Source of the DNA: 70-18 sp041691815
GTDB taxonomy: Bacteria > Pseudomonadota > Alphaproteobacteria > Acetobacterales > Acetobacteraceae
Direction of reading: 5' to 3'
NCBI GenBank assembly: GCA_041691815.1
Contig: JBEPTZ010000075.1
Location: 1 to 21,088 of the forward strand
Length of the DNA: 21,088 nucleotides
Part shown: positions 16,353 to 21,088 of the stretch, piece by piece
How the letters are laid out: the number at the start of each line of letters is the position of its first letter
Numbering within the stretch: the stretch's first letter is position 1
Translations under genes and position numbers: made by a program
The notes under the pieces: model-generated
The model's input: only the letters and a program-made list of their open reading frames with translations
Database searches by the model: none
What the model was told of the DNA's origin: nothing

Positions 16353-16878
16353 GCGCGTGAGGCGAGGACGGCCCGCTCTGTGTTGAAATCGGGGAAGCCG
16401 GGGCGGTTCGGATGACGCATGGGATCAGACTCCGCGCAAGCGGCCGAACACGCTCGAGACGCGCAAGGTGGAACCGACCAGGAAGTTGGCGGAGGTGCGG
16501 ACGCCAACGACGGCGGTATACCGCCAGGACTGCCGGTCTCGAGACGGCGCTCAACGCGCCGGACTGTCGCACCCAGGCGGCTGGCATCCTACGTGGCCCG
16601 ATCGCCCGCGTGGTGCTGCCCCCGGAGTTCGACGCGCCGATTGGAGGCAACCGGACGGAAACTGCTGGTGCAGCGAAGCGCCCACAGGCTTGAGGGAACC
16701 GAACCGGCGTACCTGGATTCTTTCCCCTTGCTACGGCGTCGCGCCGAGCCCAACAGGCTGCTCGCCAAGAACCCGAGCGTCGGTTACGTTGGCGGTCGTG
16801 CCGCGCGGCACCGTCGGTGGCAGGTGGCAAAAGCCATCGCCCTGCGGCGATGGTGTCCTGCAAAACAGTAACCAGAGA
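16353..16878. other. Unassigned stretch between divergent genes
   Basis: About 530 bases carry several overlapping open frames in all directions, none with a recognisable domain, a good ribosome site or consistent coding character. A perfect 8-pair stem with a 4-base loop (16834-16853, arms CCATCGCC and GGCGATGG) lies 25 bases before the GTG of the helix-hairpin-helix gene and could be a leader structure. The region may be an eroded gene, but no family could be named. Confidence 0.4.
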
Positions 16879-17247
16879 GTGGCCGCACTACATATTCGTA
16901 AGCTGGCTGCCATTGCATCGGCTACTTTTCTCGTCGCGCCCGTATTGGCGCAAACGCCGCCGCCCGCCGCCGCCAGCGCGGCGTCGCGCACCAGCCCGGC
17001 CGCGTCGGCCAGTCCGACCGCCGGCGGAATGCCACACCCACCTGCAGCGCCGGCCACCAAGTTGATTGACCGCAACACCGCCTCCGCGGGCGATCTTGAT
17101 GCCCTGCCAGGGATCGGCGCGGCGCGCGCCGGTGCGATCATCGCGAACCGGCCGTATCGCCGGAAGGACGATCTGGTGTCCCGGCACATCATTTCGCAGA
17201 GCGTCTACGACGGAATCAATGACAAGATCATCGCGAAGCAGAACTGA
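16879..17247 (+). CDS. Exported helix-hairpin-helix protein (ComEA-like C-terminus)
   Basis: A 122-residue protein with a signal peptide (residues 1-24, RKLAAIASATFLVAPVLA, cleavage before Q25), then an Ala/Pro/Ser-rich linker to about residue 60. The C-terminal helix-hairpin-helix pair is LIDRNTASAGDLDALPGIGAARAGAIIANRPY with the LPGIG hairpin at 76-80, followed by DDLVSRHIISQSVYDGINDKI. ComEA uses this fold to bind double-stranded DNA in the periplasm during transformation. Short exported versions are common in alphaproteobacteria and mostly uncharacterised. The GTG at 16879 is chosen because it begins the signal peptide exactly; no ATG is in frame nearby and the ribosome site is weak, so the start is uncertain. 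No competence genes are adjacent. Confidence 0.78.
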   Translation: MAALHIRKLAAIASATFLVAPVLAQTPPPAAASAASRTSPAASASPTAGGMPHPPAAPATKLIDRNTASAGDLDALPGIGAARAGAIIANRPYRRKDDLVSRHIISQSVYDGINDKIIAKQN

Positions 17248-17281
17248 CGATCGGGCAAATAGCCCAGGTGGACGGAGGGTG

Positions 17282-17365
17282 ATGGTGAGTTTCCGCATTG
17301 CCACGTTGCCCGTCCAGCACGCGTTGGCTCTTCGTGCATGCCGGCAAACAACGCCGGAATGCTGA
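17282..17365 (+). CDS. Possible 27-codon small ORF
   Basis: An ATG follows the strong ribosome-site-like GGACGGAGGG with a short spacer and opens 27 codons (MVSFRIATLPVQHALALRAC...). It lies between the helix-hairpin-helix gene and the DUF2491 gene. There is no homology to support it. It could be a leader peptide or chance. Confidence 0.2.
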   Translation: MVSFRIATLPVQHALALRACRQTTPEC

Positions 17366-17470
17366 CGGCGCCTCGCTATCCGGTGTCGGCGTGGTGTTGA
17401 TCGGCGCGACGATCCTGCAATCGGTTGCACTGGGTCACGCGCCAGCCGAAGAGGGTTCAATCCGGTGGCC

Positions 17471-17546
17471 AGCTTGTATAAGCTCCAGCCCGGCACGCCG
17501 GAGGTTCAGCACCATGGTCTGTGCCCCGGGGTAAATGCCCCGGACC
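17471..17546 (+). promoter_or_regulatory. Promoter-like palindrome and 5' UTR hairpin before the DUF2491 gene
   Basis: The 14-base palindrome AGCTT-GTAT-AAGCT (17471-17484) contains TATAAG (17477-17482), a good -10 match. The -35 region is poor. A start near 17489 would give a leader of about 80 bases. The leader holds a hairpin CCGGGG-TAAATG-CCCCGG (17526-17543), extendable by GGT (17516-17518) with ACC (17544-17546) across a 7-base bulge. It ends 26 bases before the ATG, leaving the AGGAG site free. An operator or a translational control element is possible. Confidence 0.35.
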
Positions 17547-17571
17547 AAAATCGAGGCTGACAGGAGTGACG

Positions 17572-19083
17572 ATGTTTCGGCGCCTGCCGTGTTTATTGTT
17601 TGCCGTTCTGCTCGCCTGCGCCGGCGGCTCCGAGACCGCGCATGCGCGCGCCGGATCAAGCGGCGGCTATAGCCGTCCGAGCACCTTCACTTCGTCCGGC
17701 AGCTACCGCCGCCCGTCGCCCACTCCATCCTATGCGCCGCGTACCTTCGGCGGAGGCTCCGGGGGCTATACCGCTCCGGCGCGGCGGCCCTCGACCGGCT
17801 ACACTTCGGCACCGACCTCCGGTGGCGACGCCGCCATCTCGCGGCAATCCTCCGCCGGATTCCTGCAAGGCTACCGCGCCAGCCAGGCCTCGCCACCGGC
17901 CGCCCTGCCGGCCGGCCCGCCAGCCGCCCCGCCAGCCGGCTACGGCGCCAGCGGCGATCGCCGACCGTCGACCTACGGTAACCCCGGCCTGGCCGCCCGT
18001 GGTGGCGGATATAACGGCTATGCCCAGCCGCGGCTTTGGGCCCCGGTCTACGCGCCGCCGGCCTATGGCTGGGCGCAGCAGGGGCGCAGTTTTGGCGCGT
18101 GGGACGGTCTCATGCTCTGGAGCCTGCTCAATTCGCTCTCGGCGCCCGGACATGCCGCCTTCTTTCACAACAACCAGGACAGTCCCGGCTACCTGCAATG
18201 GCGTGCCGAGGCACAGCGTGCCGCCGACACCGACCCCGCGGTGCAGGCGCGACTCGCCGAGCTTGACCAGCGCCTGGCGCAGTTGCAGAGCCAGCCGCGC
18301 CAGCCCGGCGCCGCGGTGCCGGCAGCCGCACGCCCGGGCAGTGGAGGAAACATGACCGTCGTCATTGTATTGTTGCTGGCGGTCGCCGCGTTCGCGGCGC
18401 TGTGGTATTGGCGGCGCCAGGCCGGTGCGGCAGCCTCAGCCCCGGCCGTCCTCGCCGCCCTGAAAGGCAGCGCGCGGACACGCTTTCGCGTCGGCATGAC
18501 CTTTCCCGCCGACCCCGCCCCGTTCGTGCTGGCGGCCGGCGCCACCAAGATCAAACCGCCGGATGGCGGGGCGATGGTCAGCGTGGAGGCGGTCGGCGTG
18601 CTGATGGACGGCGCCGTCTCGCTCAGCCGACTGTATCTGCCGGGCCGCGACGCATTTTTCCAGCTTCACCTCGGCGCCGACGGAAAGCCTGACGAGTGCC
18701 GCTATTTCTCCCGCATCGACCAGGTGACGCCGGCCAGCCAGCAGGAATGGGGCGCCTGGCTCGACCCCGCACAGGGCATGATCGGCTGGCCGCAATTCCA
18801 GACCAAGGACGGCAAGCTCTACGACCGCGCCTGGGCGCCCGGCGCCGCGCGGATCGAGCCGCGTGCCTTGAAGGAGACAATCCAGGACCTCAACGGCTCG
18901 TCCAGCCACGACCTGGCGGCAATGCTGTACCTGGGCCCGACCGGGGTCGCGAGCCCGGCCCCCGAGCACGAATACATCCTGGTCACCGCCGTCGACGCCG
19001 GTGGCCAGGCCTGGGTCGAGATCCATGCCGGTATCGACATCAATCCAGCCACCCTGACCCTGCCTTCGGTCGCCCTCTCCTGA
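17572..19083 (+). CDS. Membrane-anchored DUF2491 (YjfK-like) fusion protein
   Basis: A 503-residue protein. It has a signal peptide (1-25, MFRRLPCLLFAVLLACAGGSETAHA), a long Gly/Ser/Pro/Tyr/Arg-rich low-complexity segment (26-170), and a helical stretch rich in Ala, Gln and Arg (about 205-240). One transmembrane helix follows (262-280, TVVIVLLLAVAAFAALWYW, then RRQ). From about 295 to the end is a DUF2491 domain: RFRVGMTFPADPAPFVLAAGATKIKPP through DECRYFSRIDQVTP to EYILVTAVDA. Positive residues after the helix place DUF2491 in the cytosol and the low-complexity part in the periplasm. E. coli YjfK is only the C-terminal domain (about 220 residues). The ATG at 17572 has AGGAG upstream. It heads a three-gene run with DUF350 and PspA-like genes, suggesting an envelope-stress role. 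The biochemical function is unknown. Confidence 0.78.
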   Translation: MFRRLPCLLFAVLLACAGGSETAHARAGSSGGYSRPSTFTSSGSYRRPSPTPSYAPRTFGGGSGGYTAPARRPSTGYTSAPTSGGDAAISRQSSAGFLQGYRASQASPPAALPAGPPAAPPAGYGASGDRRPSTYGNPGLAARGGGYNGYAQPRLWAPVYAPPAYGWAQQGRSFGAWDGLMLWSLLNSLSAPGHAAFFHNNQDSPGYLQWRAEAQRAADTDPAVQARLAELDQRLAQLQSQPRQPGAAVPAAARPGSGGNMTVVIVLLLAVAAFAALWYWRRQAGAAASAPAVLAALKGSARTRFRVGMTFPADPAPFVLAAGATKIKPPDGGAMVSVEAVGVLMDGAVSLSRLYLPGRDAFFQLHLGADGKPDECRYFSRIDQVTPASQQEWGAWLDPAQGMIGWPQFQTKDGKLYDRAWAPGAARIEPRALKETIQDLNGSSSHDLAAMLYLGPTGVASPAPEHEYILVTAVDAGGQAWVEIHAGIDINPATLTLPSVALS

Positions 19084-19099
19084 GCCATGCGGAGCATCC

Positions 19100-19540
19100 A
19101 TGACCCCCCCTGACCCGAGCCTGTTCGGCGGCATCATCAGCGCCCTTGGCACCGGCCTGCCGCATCTGCTGGTGCAGTTCGTCGTGGCCGTCGTGCTGCT
19201 GACCGTCGGAGTCGCGGTCTATATGGCCGTGACACCGTTCCGCGAGCGCGAACTGATCGAGGAAGGCAACACTGCGGCCGGCGTGATGCTGTGCGGCGGC
19301 ATCGTGGCCATGGCCATCCCGATCGCAGCGACGCTGGCCACCAGCTGGCTGGTGCTCGATATCGTCGTTTGGGGCGCGGTGGCGGTGTTGCTGCAACTGC
19401 TCACGATCGTCGCGGTGTCATTGTTGTTTCATCGCTTTCGTGTCATGATCCAACAAGGAAATGTGGCGGCCGCGTTGGCGGTGGTGGGTACGCAACTGGC
19501 GATTTCGCTGCTCAACGCCGCCGTCATGATCCCCAATTGA
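19100..19540 (+). CDS. DUF350 membrane protein (YjfL-like)
   Basis: A 146-residue integral membrane protein with four helices (about residues 20-44, 60-80, 84-108 and 122-141). It shows the internal duplication typical of DUF350: ELIEEGNTAAGVMLCGGIVAMAI in the first half and VMIQQGNVAAALAVVGTQLAISL in the second, each with a polar GN-x-AA turn after a charged cytosolic loop. The E. coli homologue yjfL sits in the yjfIJKLM cluster. The start at 19100 has GCGGAG upstream, 16 bases after the DUF2491 gene. It is probably a membrane partner of the two neighbours. Transport or structural activity has not been defined for the family as far as I know. Confidence 0.85.
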   Translation: MTPPDPSLFGGIISALGTGLPHLLVQFVVAVVLLTVGVAVYMAVTPFRERELIEEGNTAAGVMLCGGIVAMAIPIAATLATSWLVLDIVVWGAVAVLLQLLTIVAVSLLFHRFRVMIQQGNVAAALAVVGTQLAISLLNAAVMIPN

Positions 19541-19569
19541 CAACACATAAGTTACGGAGACGCGACAGA

Positions 19570-20346
19570 ATGGTCCTGCAATTCATCGGCAATCTGCTGG
19601 GCGTGAAGGCCAACCAGGCGGTCAACGCCGGAGTCGAGGCGTTGGTCCGCTGGGACCCACAAGGCGCCACCGAGGCCGAACTGCGCACCATGGAGCAGCA
19701 TCTCGACGCGCTCGGCATGCAGGTTGCCGAGGCGCGCCAGAACTATGACCGCGAGCAGAAGGAAGCCGATGCCATCCAGGCACTGTCGCACCAAAGAATG
19801 GCCGCGGCCGAGGCGCTGCAGAACCAGATGAATGGGGAAACCGACGCGACGCGCAAGGCCGCGCTCGAAAAAAGCCTCACCACGCTCCTCGACATGATGG
19901 AGAAGATGGCGCCGGACATGGATCGCGAGGTCCGTGATTCGACTGACGCCAAACAGTTCCTCGAACAGATCGAGGCCGCCTACGCCGAGGCCGGCGGCAA
20001 ACTGAAGACCGCACGCAGCGAACTCGACAGCGCCCAGCGCAGCATGGCCCGCGCCGCGCAGCAGCGCGAAATGGCGCAGCAGCAGGCGCAGGCGGCGCGC
20101 CAGGCAGCGGGCTTGTCCCAGACCACCAGCAGCCTCAATGTCGCGCTCAAGGCGATGAACGAGGCCGCCGCGAAGGATATGGCATCGGCCGATGCCGCAT
20201 CGGCAAAGGCAAAGCTGCTGACGCCGACGCGCCCGGAGCAGGACGACCCCAACATCGCTGCCGCGATGGCCGCTGCTTCGGGCCAGGGACCGGCGCCGGT
20301 CGGCGTCGCCAATCGGTTGGCGGCCCTGAAAGCAAAAATGAGCTAG
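19570..20346 (+). CDS. PspA/IM30-family protein (YjfJ-like)
   Basis: A 258-residue, almost fully alpha-helical protein predicted to be a long coiled coil: residues about 35-105 (AELRTMEQHLDALGMQVAEARQ...) and 125-190 (KQFLEQIEAAYAEAGGKLKTARSELDSAQRSMARAAQQ). A short amphipathic start, MVLQFIGNLLGVKANQAVNAG, is the usual membrane-contact helix of this family. PspA/IM30 proteins polymerise on the cytosolic face of the inner membrane and protect it. The ATG at 19570 has CGGAGA upstream. The C-terminus RLAALKAKMS looks complete, yet the TAG stop lies in the junction with the downstream IS5-type element. It is the third gene of the yjfK-yjfL-yjfJ-type module. Confidence 0.85.
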   Translation: MVLQFIGNLLGVKANQAVNAGVEALVRWDPQGATEAELRTMEQHLDALGMQVAEARQNYDREQKEADAIQALSHQRMAAAEALQNQMNGETDATRKAALEKSLTTLLDMMEKMAPDMDREVRDSTDAKQFLEQIEAAYAEAGGKLKTARSELDSAQRSMARAAQQREMAQQQAQAARQAAGLSQTTSSLNVALKAMNEAAAKDMASADAASAKAKLLTPTRPEQDDPNIAAAMAAASGQGPAPVGVANRLAALKAKMS

Positions 20347-21088
20347 GGTCTGTTGGGATCTCGGATTCCCATAGCGGCTTGGTTGTGATTGAAGCTCGGG
20401 ATGGATCGGTTGGTATTGGCTGACAGCCAATGGGCCAAGATGGAACCGTACTGCCTGGGGAAACCGAGCGACCCAGGGCGTAGTGGTTCGAACAATCGTC
20501 GATTTATCGAGAGCGTGCTTTGGATTGCCCGGACCGGCAGCCAGTAGCGAGGCCTTCCGTCGATGTTCGGCAACTGGAACTCGGTCTTCAAGCGATACCG
20601 TGACTGGGTAAAAGCCGATGTATTCGAACGGTTTTTCGCTGCCGTGTCGGAGGAGCCCGACATGGAATACGCGATGGTCGACGCCGCAATCGTCAAGGTT
20701 CATCGGCATGGCCAAGGCGCGAAAGGGGGACTTCCAGCCAGGGCATAAGTCGCTCGACAGGCGGCATGACGACCAAGATCCTGGCGCCGACAGATGCCCT
20801 GGGTTGCCTGGTGCGCTTCGAACCGCTGCCCGGCCATCGGTTCGATACGGTCTGCGTCCCGCCGCTGATCGAGGGTGTCGAATTCGGCGGACTAATCGCC
20901 GACAAGGCTTTCGACAGCACCACGATCATCGCCGCATTGAACGAGCACGGTGCGAAAATCCTCCCCTCCCGCCGCCGGCGAGTGGCAACTCGTCGACGGC
21001 ACCCGATCATCGCTCAACCGGGTGGCGATGTCATAAGAGTTTGTCCGGAAACATTATACGGGATTGCAGAGTTTTCGGAGCATGAGGC
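20343..21088 (+). mobile_element. Degenerate IS5-family insertion sequence, left end, runs off the window
   Basis: The element begins right after the PspA-like coding sequence. CTAG (20343-20346) fits the YTAR target duplicated by the IS5 group. It is followed by GGTCTGTTGGGATCTCGG, which looks like a terminal inverted repeat, about 50 bases before the transposase ATG. The right end with the matching repeat was not found before 21088. From about 20970 the sequence no longer follows the expected transposase, so the element is internally deleted, interrupted, or both. Confidence 0.65.
20401..21088 (+). pseudogene. IS5-family transposase, broken
   Basis: Translation from the ATG at 20401 gives MDRLVLADSQWAKMEPYCLG and then RRFIESVLWIARTGSQ, a clear IS5 N-terminus. 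It hits an in-frame TAG at 20545-20547 where relatives have the Trp of GSQWRDLP. The frame resumes with LPSMFGNWNSVFKRYRDWVK and the first DDE aspartate in EYAMVDAAIVKVHRHGQGAKGG. A frameshift between about 20731 and 20745 moves it to another frame: ISRSTGGMTTKILAPTDALG, then EGVEFGGLIADKAFD with the second aspartate. After NEHGAKI the expected segment with the catalytic glutamate (IENFF region) is missing. At least one nonsense codon, one frameshift and one deletion make it inactive. Confidence 0.85.

Noticed and set aside
17440..17475. Sequence GGTTCAATCC resembling a tRNA T-loop
   Set aside because: The flanking bases do not pair as a T-arm, and no acceptor, D or anticodon arms were found upstream.
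17860..17945. Short Pro/Ala/Gly-rich repeats that might suggest a CRISPR or a DNA repeat array
   Set aside because: They are irregular low-complexity codons within the DUF2491 fusion protein, with no constant repeat or spacer length.
21010..21088. Possible second mobile-element end after the transposase remnant
   Set aside because: The tail no longer follows the IS5 transposase, but too little sequence remains to identify another inverted repeat.

Overview
The window is high-GC DNA with alphaproteobacterial gene content. The closest feel, from memory of similar proteins and of the IS5-type transposase at the right end, is an acetic-acid-bacteria-like lineage (Acetobacteraceae). That placement is an inference and was not checked by search. 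No rRNA, tRNA or CRISPR array was seen.

Layout. (1) 55-894, minus: a UbiE-like SAM methyltransferase. (2) 1251-5344, plus: a tight run of overlapping genes. A small membrane protein is followed by CDP-glucose 4,6-dehydratase, a zinc-motif sugar C-methyltransferase, an RmlC-like epimerase and a 4-ketoreductase. Together these should make a C-methylated 6-deoxyhexose nucleotide, but no sugar-1-phosphate cytidylyltransferase or glycosyltransferase is present here. (3) 13607-5330, minus: one long transcription unit. A D-aminopeptidase-like serine hydrolase comes first, followed by a complete dipeptide-type ABC importer (binding protein, two permeases, two ATPases) with one-base to 8-base overlaps. 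After a hairpin-bearing gap comes an acyl-CoA-dehydrogenase-fold flavoprotein. The set reads as uptake and cleavage of peptides or amides containing D-residues. (4) 13866-16277: a partly decayed catabolic patch. It holds a broken short-chain dehydrogenase, a fumarylacetoacetate-hydrolase-family enzyme, a truncated GntR-type regulator and a PhyH-type Fe(II)/2-oxoglutarate dioxygenase.

(5) 16879-17247, plus: a small exported helix-hairpin-helix protein. (6) 17572-20346, plus: a three-gene module equivalent to E. coli yjfK, yjfL and yjfJ (DUF2491, DUF350, PspA/IM30). The DUF2491 domain is here fused behind a signal peptide, a Gly/Ser/Pro/Tyr-rich exported segment and a transmembrane helix. (7) 20347-21088: a degenerate IS5-family element that starts exactly at the stop codon of the PspA-like gene and runs off the window.

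The most interesting points are the D-aminopeptidase/dipeptide-transporter operon, the membrane-anchored DUF2491 fusion beside a PspA-like protein, and the orphan C-methyl-deoxysugar cassette. Several signs of gene decay (SDR, GntR, transposase, a lysine replacing a usual metal-ligand glutamate in the FAH-family enzyme) cluster in the right half.
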